Below the pieces are notes generated by a model that saw only the letters and a program-made list of their open reading frames with translations, did no database searches and was not told the origin of the DNA. 64,000 bases of DNA, taken from NCBI RefSeq assembly GCF_001922575.1, contig NZ_MRCI01000001.1:2852001-2916000 (forward strand), read 5' to 3'. The DNA comes from Neptunomonas phycophila (GTDB lineage Bacteria; Pseudomonadota; Gammaproteobacteria; Pseudomonadales; Balneatricaceae). This document shows positions 17,920-26,763 of this stretch, in pieces. A program made the position numbers and the translations under genes. Numbering within the stretch: the stretch's first letter is position 1; the number at the start of each line of letters is the position of its first letter.

Positions 17920-17999
17920 TTAACCGTTGCTTTATAACGCCGAACACCCCATTTTAATTCGCTCATATCTTGGTCGTTGAGCTCAAAAGTGCAGTCCAT
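17916..17999 (-). CDS. 27-residue small protein, translationally coupled
   Basis: ATG at 17999 preceded by AAGGA (spacing about eight); stop TGA overlaps the ATG of the 81-residue membrane gene. The product is a soluble charged peptide beginning MDCTFELNDQDM and ending RRYKATVK. Ribosome-binding site plus overlap support translation; it may be a leader or a separate small protein. Confidence 0.5.
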   Translation of the reverse strand: MDCTFELNDQDMSELKWGVRRYKATVK

Positions 18000-18150
18000 A
18001 TCGAAAATCCTTTTCGCAGTTAAATGAATCGCACCATACTATAGCCATTACTCACAATACAAATGTGGATAAGTAAGTTCACGATATCGCTTGGTCTGCT
18101 CAACGGATATTGCGATACTGGCACACAGAACTTATAACAGATGGCTCATT

Positions 18151-18390
18151 ATGAAACTTTTAGTACGTAACCTGTCTCGCACCACCACCGAAGACGAAAT
18201 TCGTGAACTCTTTACTGCCTACGGTAGCGTTGAAGAATGCACACTGGTTTTAGATCAGGAAACAGGAAAGTCGAAAGGCTTTGCGTTTGTGGTTATGCCA
18301 AACCTTAAAGAAGCCTATGCGGCGTTGGGGGAGCTACATGAAAAGCGCGTGGCAAAAAATCGTATCCGTGTAAAAGTAGCCCAGAATTAA
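18151..18390 (+). CDS. RRM-domain RNA-binding protein
   Basis: The product is 79 residues, almost exactly one RRM fold. RNP2 is KLLVRNLS at the N-terminus and RNP1 is SKGFAFVVM at about residues 43-51. The start at 18151 gives the canonical single-domain protein known in many Proteobacteria. It binds RNA, often with cold-induced expression. A cold-shock gene lies next to it, convergent and sharing the terminator at 18425-18453. Confidence 0.92.
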   Translation: MKLLVRNLSRTTTEDEIRELFTAYGSVEECTLVLDQETGKSKGFAFVVMPNLKEAYAALGELHEKRVAKNRIRVKVAQN

Positions 18391-18424
18391 CTGGCTGCCA
18401 GTCTTTTTTCGATAGACCAGGCAC

Positions 18425-18453
18425 AAAAAAGGGGCCGCCTTATCGGGAGCCCC
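18425..18453 (-). terminator. Rho-independent terminator of the cold-shock gene
   Basis: GGGGC (18431-18435) pairs with GCCCC (18449-18453). The run of six A at 18425-18430 reads as U6 on the minus strand. It may also stop the converging RRM transcript. Confidence 0.75.
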
Positions 18454-18479
18454 TCTTACTTAGATCAAAGATCTAAAAA

Positions 18480-18686
18480 TTAGATCGCACGTACGTTGTT
18501 AGCACATGGACCTTTTTGGCCTTGGCCAACTTCAAACTCAACAGCCTGACCATCGTTCAATGTAGCGAAACCACCGCCAGATTGAATTTCAGAGTGATGT
18601 ACGAACAAGTCTTTGCCGCCATCTTCTGGAGTAATAAAACCGAAACCTTTATCGGCGTTGAACCACTTAACTGTACCTTTACTCAT
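18480..18686 (-). CDS. CspA-family cold-shock protein
   Basis: 68 residues with both nucleic-acid-binding motifs: KGFGFI (RNP1) and LFVHHSEI (RNP2-like). The cold-shock domain fills the whole protein. It acts as an RNA chaperone or single-strand-binding protein in the cytoplasm. A long leader of about 150 bases is suggested by the putative promoter at 18844-18871, as in cold-regulated csp genes. Confidence 0.96.
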   Translation of the reverse strand: MSKGTVKWFNADKGFGFITPEDGGKDLFVHHSEIQSGGGFATLNDGQAVEFEVGQGQKGPCANNVRAI

Positions 18687-18843
18687 CTGTACTCATTACC
18701 TTTTGGTGAGTCTTTTGGTTCTGCTCTCGGTATCACCATGACGAAAGCAGATTTTAAATGAGATGGTGCATATAACTTCTTTGTCTGTATTTGAACATTG
18801 ATAGCCGAAGCTTTAATGCTCTACACGACAAAATATGTGATCG

Positions 18844-18871
18844 ATTATGAATGCCTTTGTGCAATTGTCTA
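18844..18871 (-). promoter_or_regulatory. Putative sigma-70 promoter of the cold-shock gene
   Basis: On the minus strand TAGACA and CATAAT are separated by 16 bases. This would start transcription about 150 bases upstream of the ATG at 18686. Confidence 0.4.
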
Positions 18872-18873
18872 GT

Positions 18874-18913
18874 AAAACCGCCTTTATAGTCTGATTTAAC
18901 TACTTTAAAGGCG
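18874..18913 (-). terminator. Putative terminator of the Opp-type ABC operon
   Basis: The 8-base stem CGCCTTTA / TAAAGGCG lies just beyond the ATPase stop and is followed on the minus strand by GGTTTTA. The loop of 19 bases is long, so efficiency is uncertain. Confidence 0.5.
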
Positions 18914-18924
18914 ATATTTCTCGA

Positions 18925-20337
18925 CTAAAGTGCTGATAAACGTATAACTCGGTCGCACCGATGATCAATTAAGTCAGGATCATGGCTCACTAGAATCACG
19001 GCGCATCGTTGCTTTTGAGCAGCACTCACCAGCATTGCACTGACTTTTTTGGCGGTAATCGGATCTAAACGTGACGTTGGCTCATCCGCAAATAAGCATA
19101 CTGGCTTCATAAGCAACGCACGTAGCATGCAAAACCGTTGTAGCTCCCCGCCCGACACACCATCCGCTGTTCGAGTTAGCACCTCTTCTGTTAATTCCAA
19201 CTGCTGCATTAGCGGTGGAACATCATCAGGGGCTATCGCATGTCGGCGAAGCACATCATCCAGTAAGGTGCGTAATGAAACAGAAGAAGGCACTGAAGCG
19301 ACCGGGTCTTGATATAACTTTAGCCATTGGTGACTGGCCGCTGTTACATGGCGTTCTATACGGCCTGATTCCGGCGTGAGCATGCCCAGCAAGGTATCTC
19401 CTAGGGTGCTTTTCCCGCACCCACTATCACCTACAACACCCAGCACCTCTCCAGCATGAACCTCGAAATTAAGATCACGTTGTAGCGGCTTACCAGCACG
19501 CGCAATCGTTAAATCTTTCATACTTAATACGGGCGAGGTATCCACGGTATCACGCGCTTCCTTAATCCAACTAGCAGGCGAGGCATCAATTAGTGCTTGC
19601 GTAAATGGGTGCTGAGGAGCATTGATAATAGACTCCACATCCCCCGTTTCTAAAACGCAACCTTGCTGAATAACCATCATACGCCCCGGTAACTGGCGGG
19701 CTACATCAACATCATGCGTAATGGTAATCAGCACGCCATCTTGTGTTTGTTCACGTAAGTCGCTGATCACCTGATCCCGGCGCGATACATCCAACCCTTT
19801 TGTTGGCTCATCAGCTAACAAAATAGAAGCGCCTCCCGCCATAGCGCAAGCGATAGCGACCCGCTGAGCCATACCACCAGACAGCTGATCAACTCGCTTA
19901 CCTTCTGCTCCTTTTAAGCCTAAACGTGTCAACCGGGCTGCTGCTTCGCTGTGAGCATCTTTCCCGCCGTAACCTCCTACCCATCGTAATGTCTCGCTCA
20001 ATTGCGTCTGAGCAGGCATCAGTGGATCTAACGCAGTCCACGGCTCCTGAGGTAGCGCGCTGACTTGAACCCCCCATAGTTTGACACGCGCTTTATGCAT
20101 AGACGCCGTCATCGCCCCAAGGTTAAAAACCTGCCCTGCTACTTCCATTACCCCTTGGCTACGAAGTTCCTTAGGTAGGGTCCCCATAATCGCCTGCATT
20201 AAGAGGCTTTTACCCGATCCGGTTTGCCCTAAGAGTGTTAAGCGCTCTCCGGCCTTAAGCGAAAATGAAACAGGCTCAACTAAAGGAGTATCGCCGGCGA
20301 AGACACATAAATTCTCGACCCTTAATAGCTCTTTCAT
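18925..20337 (-). CDS. Dipeptide/nickel-type ABC transporter ATPase, two fused domains
   Basis: Two complete ABC cassettes in one 470-residue chain. The first has Walker A GQTGSGKS, signature LSGGMAQRVAIACAM and Walker B ILLADEPTKGLD. The second has Walker A GDSGCGKS, signature VSGGELQRF and Walker B LFADEPTSRLD. It replaces the usual DppD plus DppF pair and energises the two permeases. The start overlaps the upstream permease by four bases. Last gene of a four-gene minus-strand operon. Confidence 0.92.
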   Translation of the reverse strand: MKELLRVENLCVFAGDTPLVEPVSFSLKAGERLTLLGQTGSGKSLLMQAIMGTLPKELRSQGVMEVAGQVFNLGAMTASMHKARVKLWGVQVSALPQEPWTALDPLMPAQTQLSETLRWVGGYGGKDAHSEAAARLTRLGLKGAEGKRVDQLSGGMAQRVAIACAMAGGASILLADEPTKGLDVSRRDQVISDLREQTQDGVLITITHDVDVARQLPGRMMVIQQGCVLETGDVESIINAPQHPFTQALIDASPASWIKEARDTVDTSPVLSMKDLTIARAGKPLQRDLNFEVHAGEVLGVVGDSGCGKSTLGDTLLGMLTPESGRIERHVTAASHQWLKLYQDPVASVPSSVSLRTLLDDVLRRHAIAPDDVPPLMQQLELTEEVLTRTADGVSGGELQRFCMLRALLMKPVCLFADEPTSRLDPITAKKVSAMLVSAAQKQRCAVILVSHDPDLIDHRCDRVIRLSAL

Positions 20338-21212
20338 ACCATAGCCTCCTTGCGTACGTCCGCTTTGAGCGATTGCATATTGAGGGTATCAGGGGCTTTT
20401 TGAGCCAGTAAATGGCAGCTCAAAATAAACAGCCCCAACGCCATTAGTGGCTCAGCCAGCAACCAAGGCGCGTCACTGTAGTAAGGAAACAACTCAACAA
20501 TCATTAATCCTAATTCTGCTGTTGGCGGTTGGATTCCAACATAAACAAAGCCCAGTGATGCCATCATCAATACCGATGATGCTGCCCCGAATGCCGCTAT
20601 CGTCATAATTTGTGGCGCTATAGCAGGCCAAATATGACGTTTAAAGCAGTACACAAAGCCGAAGCCTAATTGTCGAGAAGAGACCATTGCTGGCCCTTGT
20701 ACAACCTGTTTTGCCATCGCTCTTACTACGCGAAAGTACTCAACCCATTGCACAAGCGCTATCGCTAAATAGAGCATGCCAAACGATCCCGGAAGCATCG
20801 CCGATAGAATCAGCACTAACACTAGCCCGGGTAGTGCTAACAGAATGGTCATCACCCCATCCAGGATCCGATCGACCCAACGAGGCCCAACCGCGGCAAG
20901 TGTTCCAAGAACAATCCCCAATGACGCGGCTGTAATAACACTTAACGCGGCCATTAATAACGACAAACGTAACGCTTCTGCTAAACGCACCCACATAGAA
21001 CGACCATAATGATCGGTGCCTAACCAAGCTTCCGCATTAGGGGGGATTAGAATAGCCGATAGGTTTTGTTGATCACTGCTCACCTGAGTCATCCAAGGGG
21101 CAAAGATTGCAAAAACCACCAACAGAACCAACAAACTCATGCCTAGCTTTTGGGAAAGACTTAACCGAGCAAGGCGATGTAACACCGATCCCACTAGAGA
21201 AGTGCTAATCAT
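20334..21212 (-). CDS. ABC transporter permease, DppC/NikC type
   Basis: From the ATG at 21212, which overlaps the previous stop as ATGA and follows GGAGGTGG. About six membrane segments are visible, with the family's LGTDHYGRSMWVRLAEALRLSL block. The EAA-like loop lies near VVQGPAMVSSRQLGFGFVYCFKRHIWPAI. Second inner-membrane subunit of the peptide/metal-type importer. Confidence 0.92.
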   Translation of the reverse strand: MISTSLVGSVLHRLARLSLSQKLGMSLLVLLVVFAIFAPWMTQVSSDQQNLSAILIPPNAEAWLGTDHYGRSMWVRLAEALRLSLLMAALSVITAASLGIVLGTLAAVGPRWVDRILDGVMTILLALPGLVLVLILSAMLPGSFGMLYLAIALVQWVEYFRVVRAMAKQVVQGPAMVSSRQLGFGFVYCFKRHIWPAIAPQIMTIAAFGAASSVLMMASLGFVYVGIQPPTAELGLMIVELFPYYSDAPWLLAEPLMALGLFILSCHLLAQKAPDTLNMQSLKADVRKEAMV

Positions 21213-22147
21213 GCGACCACCTCCCCACGAGGATCTAGCAGATAACAAAGAACATCGACCACTAGATTTAGCACGACAAACAAGGCGCCCATTAATAACG
21301 CCGCCCCTTGGATAATTGGAATATCACGCGCAAACACCGCATGTGCTAACCCGTGCCCAATACCAGGCCACGAGAATAAGGACTCGATCATCACCATTCC
21401 CTCAACCACCGTGACTAATTGAATCCCCATGAAAGCAACCACAGGAACCGCCAAGTTGCGAACACCATGGCGAAAAAAAGTCCGCCATGCCGATAAGCCT
21501 TTAGTCCGAGCAAATTGATAATACGGCGAAGCAAAAACCGTTCGCGCACTACTACAAACAATACGGTTCGAAACCGCCGCCAAACTCACACCGAGCGTTA
21601 ACGCAGGCAATACTAAATATTGCGCCGACTCAGCACCTGCCACCGGAAACCACGGTAGCTCTAGAGCAAATATGATGAGGCTAATAACACCTAGGACAAA
21701 AATGGGGGTTGCCCGAACCAAGGTCGAAATAACCAAAGAGCATTTATCCCAAAGACCGCCCCACGCGGCACACATCAAACCAACGGGAAACGCAATAGCA
21801 GCAGACACGACTAAGCCGACCACTGCAAGTAATACTGAATGCCCTAACATGGAGGCCAATGAGTCGATCACAGGTAGCCCACTGACTAGCGAGTTGCCAA
21901 AATCACCTTTCACCAAGGCAAGTAACCAATCAGCATAGGCACTAAAACCACCAGCGTCTAAGTCAAGCTCCTGCCTTACTAGCTCCGCTGCTGTCGCATC
22001 CACACCATCCGCTCCATAACGACTAGCGGCAATGCGATAAGCCATGTCACCGGGCAACGCTTTTACCAGTAAGTAGGTTAGGGTTCCGACACCCCAACAC
22101 ACCGCTACCAGCTGGACCAAGCGTCTCATTATGATCTGGCGAATCAC
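21209..22147 (-). CDS. ABC transporter permease, DppB/NikB type
   Basis: The N-terminal MRRLVQLVAVCWGVGTLTYLLVKALPGD is the DppB/NikB signature helix. The EAA loop region is FARTKGLSAWRTFFRHGVRNLAVPV. GTG at 22147 is preferred as the start because it overlaps the binding-protein stop and follows GGAG; an ATG at 22129 is the alternative. Paired with the DppC-type permease. Confidence 0.9.
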   Translation of the reverse strand: MIRQIIMRRLVQLVAVCWGVGTLTYLLVKALPGDMAYRIAASRYGADGVDATAAELVRQELDLDAGGFSAYADWLLALVKGDFGNSLVSGLPVIDSLASMLGHSVLLAVVGLVVSAAIAFPVGLMCAAWGGLWDKCSLVISTLVRATPIFVLGVISLIIFALELPWFPVAGAESAQYLVLPALTLGVSLAAVSNRIVCSSARTVFASPYYQFARTKGLSAWRTFFRHGVRNLAVPVVAFMGIQLVTVVEGMVMIESLFSWPGIGHGLAHAVFARDIPIIQGAALLMGALFVVLNLVVDVLCYLLDPRGEVVA

Positions 22148-23682
22148 TTGGCCCACTCCCATTCATTGATATAAAAAGTGCGCTCGTAAGGGTCCAGCTT
22201 AAACCCTTTAACCCGCTTCTGAACCGCCACATGCTGAGTATAAGCCGCTACCGGGATCACAGGGCGCTCATCATAGATCGCGGATGCTACTTTTTGCGCT
22301 AAGGCTTTATAGCGCTGAGGGTCATTCACATCAGACATTTGCTCAATATCTTTTTGCGTTTCGCTATCCCAACCCATGGCCCCCCAATCACCTCCTTGCT
22401 CGGAACCAAAATCTAACCGGATAACCTCTAGAGGATCGGCGATAAAGCCATAATTGCGGGCAATTAACGCCATTTCGAGGGTCCCATCTTGGTGACCCGC
22501 CGGTATAGAGCTCGAATTCGTGATATCAACGCTCACTTGAATGCCCAGCTGTTTCCATTGGTCCTGCAGCGCCGTGGCCACCGTTGTAAGCTCAGGGCGA
22601 TCAGCATAAGTGATTAAACGTAAGCTAAAGGGTTTACCATCCCTAACCAGCATCCCCTCATCGTCAGCGACCCAACCCAGCTGACCGAGCAACGCCTTTG
22701 CGTGGGTAAGATCACTAGGCTCCATTTCGCGATCGAGGTGCCACAAAGGCATAGAAGCCGGTAATAACTGATCGGTTTCAGCACCCGGCGTGCGCAAAAT
22801 AGCTTGGGCAATACCCACTCGATTTATGGCCAAGCTAAGAGCACGGCGCGCATTCGGCTCATTTAGAAACGGATGCTGGCTATTTACCTTAACCATTAAT
22901 GTGCGTGGTAAATTCAGCGATTCTAACTGAACAGAAGGCAGGCGCTTTAACTGCATTACACTGGCAGGATCAAGGTTAAAAACGACATCGGCTTGCCCTG
23001 TCCGCGCTTGCAATACCCGGCTCTCGGCACGATGGCTGGTTAAATAGGTGGCATATTCAATACTGGCAACTTGCCCCCAATAACTGTCGAAACGCTGAAC
23101 TTGAAAAGCATGGGGCGGCTCAAACGAAACCATCTGATAAGGTCCAGTTCCTACGAGCTGTGTCACTTGACCTTTATCATCCAAGCCTGCTGGCGCAATA
23201 ATGGCTGTGCTGTAGTGAGCCACAACGGCCCCCAGCGTTCGATACGGCCTCTCAAGCTCAATGATGACTTGGTTTTGTTCGTCAACGCGAATATCTTTCA
23301 CAGGCACTTTATTAAAAGGGCCTTGACGCTCCTGAGCACGACGCAAACTATTAACAACGCCCTCAGCTGTTAATGCGGTACCGTTATGAAAACGTACATC
23401 TGGGCGTAACTCAAAACGCCATACCCTTCCCTGATCATTAATACTCCACTGTGTTGCCAGCCCCGCTACCAAGCTGCCTTGCTCGTTTACATTGAGCAAC
23501 GTTTCGATCACCTGCATCCTTGTAAACAGATAACCTTGCTGACTGGGGTCTAAACTAGTGAACTCAAATGGACTAGTTATCCTGACTGTATTTGATTTAT
23601 TAGCCGTATCCGAAACGGCCTGTGCTGAGAAACTCCAAAGCATTGTAAATATGAAAAGAGTTTGTAATAACAAGCGATCCAT
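22144..23682 (-). CDS. Periplasmic substrate-binding protein, SBP_bac_5 (peptide/nickel/opine) type
   Basis: 512 residues. A signal peptide (cleavage near AQA, residue 22) precedes an extracellular solute-binding family 5 domain with TSLDPSQQGYLFTRMQVIETL, VRFHNGTALTAEGVVNSLRRA, GTGPYQMVSFE and ARRALSLAINR blocks. Family members bind oligopeptides, nickel complexes or opine metallophores. The Zur-like palindrome 80 bases upstream makes a metal-related ligand attractive, but no metallophore synthesis gene or TonB receptor is adjacent. The ligand cannot be assigned. Confidence 0.88.
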   Translation of the reverse strand: MDRLLLQTLFIFTMLWSFSAQAVSDTANKSNTVRITSPFEFTSLDPSQQGYLFTRMQVIETLLNVNEQGSLVAGLATQWSINDQGRVWRFELRPDVRFHNGTALTAEGVVNSLRRAQERQGPFNKVPVKDIRVDEQNQVIIELERPYRTLGAVVAHYSTAIIAPAGLDDKGQVTQLVGTGPYQMVSFEPPHAFQVQRFDSYWGQVASIEYATYLTSHRAESRVLQARTGQADVVFNLDPASVMQLKRLPSVQLESLNLPRTLMVKVNSQHPFLNEPNARRALSLAINRVGIAQAILRTPGAETDQLLPASMPLWHLDREMEPSDLTHAKALLGQLGWVADDEGMLVRDGKPFSLRLITYADRPELTTVATALQDQWKQLGIQVSVDITNSSSIPAGHQDGTLEMALIARNYGFIADPLEVIRLDFGSEQGGDWGAMGWDSETQKDIEQMSDVNDPQRYKALAQKVASAIYDERPVIPVAAYTQHVAVQKRVKGFKLDPYERTFYINEWEWAK

Positions 23683-23761
23683 CGTCCGTCCTATTTTTGA
23701 GACATAATGTCCGAGTTAATTTAAGTTAAAGGCTGATAGTATAAGAAAACAAACACCAATA

Positions 23762-23776
23762 TGTTATATCATAACA
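23762..23776 (-). promoter_or_regulatory. Zur-like palindrome upstream of the ABC operon
   Basis: TGTTATATCATAACA has perfect 6-base arms around ATC. It closely resembles the gammaproteobacterial Zur core TGTTATAnTATAACA. It is positioned to repress transcription of the binding-protein gene that starts at 23682. Confidence 0.45.
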
Positions 23777-23846
23777 ATATTACACACTATGCTGTTGCTT
23801 AATACTCTAAAGCTAGAAACGACCTTACTGTCTAAATAAAGAATGC

Positions 23847-24932
23847 TTAATGCAAAGGAACATCATGTTTTTCCACTTGCTGATCGTCAGCGATAGCTTG
23901 CGCTAACGCTTTATCGTCGGCTTCGCATGCTAAGCCAACCTGGTTTGCACCGTTAATAGGGGTGAAAACAAGTGTCGTCAGCAATGGAAAATGATCTGAG
24001 CCTATCGATGACAAGCGCTGAATGGACTTTAACGTAAAGTGGTCACTGTGAAAAAGGTGATCAAGCGGCCAGCGCAGAAAGAAATAATCCGCATGGAAGG
24101 TATTAAACATACCGCGCCCTATACGCGGATCGAGCAACCCACTAATTTTACGAAATAAGCGTGTGGTAGCCGACCAAGCAACATCATTTAGATCCCCTGT
24201 TACCACAACGGGTTCTGTGGTTTCTGCCACACTTTTAGCCACGATAACCAACTCGGAATCACGCTCTGAGGATGATGTATTTTCGGTAGGGCTGGGCGGC
24301 GCTGGATGGATAAAATGCATACGAACGTTATCGCCCGTGCGAAGCTGCAGGCGCAAATGAATAGAGGGGACATCGTCTTCGACCAAAAAGGCGACTTCTT
24401 CTTCATCAAAGGGTAACCGCGAGTAAAGGTGCATCCCATACAAATTATCTAACGGGCATTTCACGCTGTACGTAAGCTCTGTTTCCAGCACCGCTAATTG
24501 GTCTTGCCACCATTGATCCGACTCCAGCGTTACAACTATATCAGGCTTATGAGTATGAACGAGGTCAATTAAAGCCTCTGCATTTCGATTAGGCGTGAGC
24601 ACGTTAGAGGTCAGAATCGTTAATTGCTGACTAGGATCGCTTTCTGACGCGGTCTTAACTTCTTTTTTCCATAACCGGGTGTAAGGCAAGATCCACCATA
24701 GCTGCACAGCCAAACAGATCAATGTCACACCCGCTAATAGCCAACGTAAAGGATGGTGCGCATCAAGAACCACGCTTTGCGCCACCATAAGCACAATAGC
24801 CACAACTGCAATTTGGAAGCGTGGAAAGTCCATATCACGAACAAACCAATGCGTGATACGTGTCATTGGTAAAACGGTAACCACGACTAAACAAACGGTA
24901 ACAAGCGTCAGCGTCGTCAATATAGCGAACAT
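23847..24932 (-). CDS. Membrane-anchored endonuclease/exonuclease/phosphatase family protein
   Basis: From the ATG at 24932 (AAGGATATT upstream) it has 361 residues. Three N-terminal membrane helices (to about residue 85) precede an EEP domain. The EEP motifs are LTSNVLTPNRN, VVTLESDQWW, VVTGDLNDVAWS and the terminal GSDHFPLLTTL. The catalytic domain would be periplasmic if the three helices leave it outside. Substrate may be nucleic acid, phosphoester lipid or inositol phosphate; not resolvable. Possibly co-transcribed with the EamA gene 36 bases upstream. Confidence 0.85.
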   Translation of the reverse strand: MFAILTTLTLVTVCLVVVTVLPMTRITHWFVRDMDFPRFQIAVVAIVLMVAQSVVLDAHHPLRWLLAGVTLICLAVQLWWILPYTRLWKKEVKTASESDPSQQLTILTSNVLTPNRNAEALIDLVHTHKPDIVVTLESDQWWQDQLAVLETELTYSVKCPLDNLYGMHLYSRLPFDEEEVAFLVEDDVPSIHLRLQLRTGDNVRMHFIHPAPPSPTENTSSSERDSELVIVAKSVAETTEPVVVTGDLNDVAWSATTRLFRKISGLLDPRIGRGMFNTFHADYFFLRWPLDHLFHSDHFTLKSIQRLSSIGSDHFPLLTTLVFTPINGANQVGLACEADDKALAQAIADDQQVEKHDVPLH

Positions 24933-24967
24933 AATATCCTTATAACATGCATAAGCCGGCAAGCGGC

Positions 24968-25837
24968 CTAACTTTGTATCGCTTTACGCGATTGGTCTGC
25001 AAAGCGCTCGTTGATAATCAATGCCAACAAAATAATTCCCGCACCAATACTCAACCTTAAAATATCGGCATCCCGATTCCAAATGACCACGTTAACTATA
25101 ATCCCAGCGGGGATCAGCAGGTTATTCATCACAGCTAAACTCCCCACGTTCACCTGTGTTGCTCCTTTATCCCAAGCAAAATAGCCAATACCCGAGGCTA
25201 CGACGCCTAAATAAGTGAGGATTCCCCACTGAATGGGCGTAGTCGGTAGCTTGCTCATATCGCCAAAGGCTACAAAGCAAATGGCGGCTACCATAAACGC
25301 ACCGATAAAAAAGTAACCAAAAACCGTATGCTGTGGAATATCAGCATGGTGCGCCATTAATCGTTTGTACAATACCTGCCCTGACGCAAAACATACATTC
25401 GCACCCTGCACGATGAAGAACCCGGTCAAAAATCCACTATTAATTCCATCATAACGGATTGCTACCGCACCTAGGATCGCGATAACCGACACAATAAAAA
25501 ACCGAGCATTAAAACGCCGATCCAAGGCATCGTTAAGCAAGGTGACAAAAATAGGCGTCATTACCGTAAACAACAGAACTTCAGGCACCGTCAAATAAAG
25601 AAATGAATGGTAATAGAAGCTGTACATCAACCCCAACTGAATCGCACCTATAGCCATTAACTTAAGCGCTAAGCCACCGGGTACCGCACGGAATTTCAAA
25701 AACGGTAAAAACACACACATTGCTAACGCAACACGCATAAAAACGGAAAACCAAGCATCCACTTGGCCAGCTAAATAAACACCGATTAGGCTAAATGAAA
25801 ACGCCCATAGAATAGTAATAACAAACAGATAAGTCAT
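24968..25837 (-). CDS. EamA/DMT-family transporter
   Basis: About ten hydrophobic segments arranged as two EamA repeats; the second begins near GANVCFASGQVLYKRL. The ATG at 25837 (MTYLFVITILWAFSFSLIGVY) is the natural start because residues upstream are polar and would overlap the cupin gene. Such proteins export metabolites or amino acids. Substrate unknown. Confidence 0.87.
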   Translation of the reverse strand: MTYLFVITILWAFSFSLIGVYLAGQVDAWFSVFMRVALAMCVFLPFLKFRAVPGGLALKLMAIGAIQLGLMYSFYYHSFLYLTVPEVLLFTVMTPIFVTLLNDALDRRFNARFFIVSVIAILGAVAIRYDGINSGFLTGFFIVQGANVCFASGQVLYKRLMAHHADIPQHTVFGYFFIGAFMVAAICFVAFGDMSKLPTTPIQWGILTYLGVVASGIGYFAWDKGATQVNVGSLAVMNNLLIPAGIIVNVVIWNRDADILRLSIGAGIILLALIINERFADQSRKAIQS

Positions 25838-25895
25838 GGAAGGTTGGCTCAATGCGATCAGTAGTGAACATTGATTATACAGCGCTCCTGATCTG

Positions 25896-26207
25896 CTACA
25901 CACTACCTTCTGTTTCGATCACTAAAACGCGCACCTCACCCTGCGGGTGCGCTACATGCTCTGTGCCAACCGAGGCATAAAAAATATCGCCAACCTCGAG
26001 TAAAACCGAGTGCTCTTTCCCGTCTAGTCGGTAACGCATCTCGACAGTACCATCTAATACAACAAACACCTCTTCACCGTCGTTGATATGCCACTGATAC
26101 GGTTGGTCCGTCCAATGCAGGCGCGTTGTGATGCCATTCATGTTGGCAATGTCTTTCGCACCCCAGGCGCGATCAGCGGTGAAGGTTTTACTGCGGGTTA
26201 TTTGCAT
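25896..26207 (-). CDS. Small single-domain cupin protein
   Basis: A 103-residue cupin. Motif 1 is visible in YQWHINDGEEVFVVLDGTVEMRY and motif 2 in GDIFYASVGTEHVAHP, with potential metal ligands H and E. Likely an isomerase, dioxygenase or sensor domain; no substrate can be assigned. Its start overlaps the end of a small lipoprotein-like reading frame. Confidence 0.85.
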   Translation of the reverse strand: MQITRSKTFTADRAWGAKDIANMNGITTRLHWTDQPYQWHINDGEEVFVVLDGTVEMRYRLDGKEHSVLLEVGDIFYASVGTEHVAHPQGEVRVLVIETEGSV

Positions 26208-26293
26208 AGAGTTAGCACGTGATCTGTGTCTCCATTATTAGAGCAAGCCGTTAACAAAAAAAACATAGAAAGAATAAGCAATCTTAATTTCAT
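26198..26293 (-). CDS. 31-residue lipoprotein-like peptide
   Basis: MKLRLLILSMFFLLTAC is a textbook lipoprotein signal with lipobox LTAC (C17), leaving a 15-residue mature peptide after processing. The stop overlaps the cupin start. There is no clear ribosome-binding site, so it may be a small entericidin-like lipoprotein, a remnant of a longer one, or chance. Confidence 0.45.
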   Translation of the reverse strand: MKLRLLILSMFFLLTACSNNGDTDHVLTLCK

Positions 26294-26494
26294 GGCAATT
26301 ATCGCGTCTGTAGAGAAGGTCTATTCAAGAATGACAGACTAATACTCTGCTCCTTTATAGGTCAAACTCGTTTGCGTTGTAAGATAACTCAGCGCCTCAT
26401 ACTGAGTCACGTTAACGGTAAGAGTGCACTGCTAGTGAACAAACCCGACATCTAAAACATCGCATATACGATGCGTTGCCCTCCCCTTACACAC

Positions 26495-26518
26495 TGATTG
26501 AATAAAATCACTCAATCA
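26495..26518. repeat. Inverted repeat TGATTGA-N10-TCAATCA
   Basis: 7-base perfect arms with a 10-base spacer, followed by CTTTTTG. Could be an operator for the ribbon-helix-helix regulator encoded at 32207, an activator site, or a small terminator. No plus-strand gene ends here. Confidence 0.4.
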
Positions 26519-26677
26519 CTTTTTGTATGAATAACAACCAACAAATCGAATGCAAAAATACACCGTCAGCCCCGTAAAACCGGTATCACCAAGGGTATGC
26601 ACCTTATCCATATCTAGATAGAGCGCCTCTCGCAAGCGTCGTCTACTGCACAAAACTTAACCACTTACATCTATAAC

Positions 26678-26693
26678 TGGCACATTAAATGCT
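26678..26693 (+). promoter_or_regulatory. Sigma-54 (-24/-12) promoter
   Basis: TGGCAC with GG at 26679-26680 and GC at 26691-26692, exactly ten bases between, ending ATGCT. Predicted start near 26704, about 60 bases before the binding-protein ATG. Nitrogen-type control would suit glnT downstream. Confidence 0.65.
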
Positions 26694-26763
26694 TTTCAGT
26701 ATTACAGAAATTGAAAATCGTAATACCAAAATCCTGTAATTGAGCATAACTCTGGAGTCTCCA

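Larger units (their letters stand above)
26294..26763 (+). promoter_or_regulatory. Regulatory region upstream of the ABC-creatininase-glnT operon
   Basis: 470 bases without a gene. It contains an inverted repeat at 26495-26518 and a sigma-54 type promoter at 26678-26693. The length upstream of the promoter leaves room for an enhancer-binding activator. Confidence 0.5.

Noticed and set aside
26425-26438. TGCACT...AGTGAA as an NtrC site before the ABC-glnT operon
   Set aside because: The arm spacing is shorter than in NtrC boxes and one arm is mismatched.
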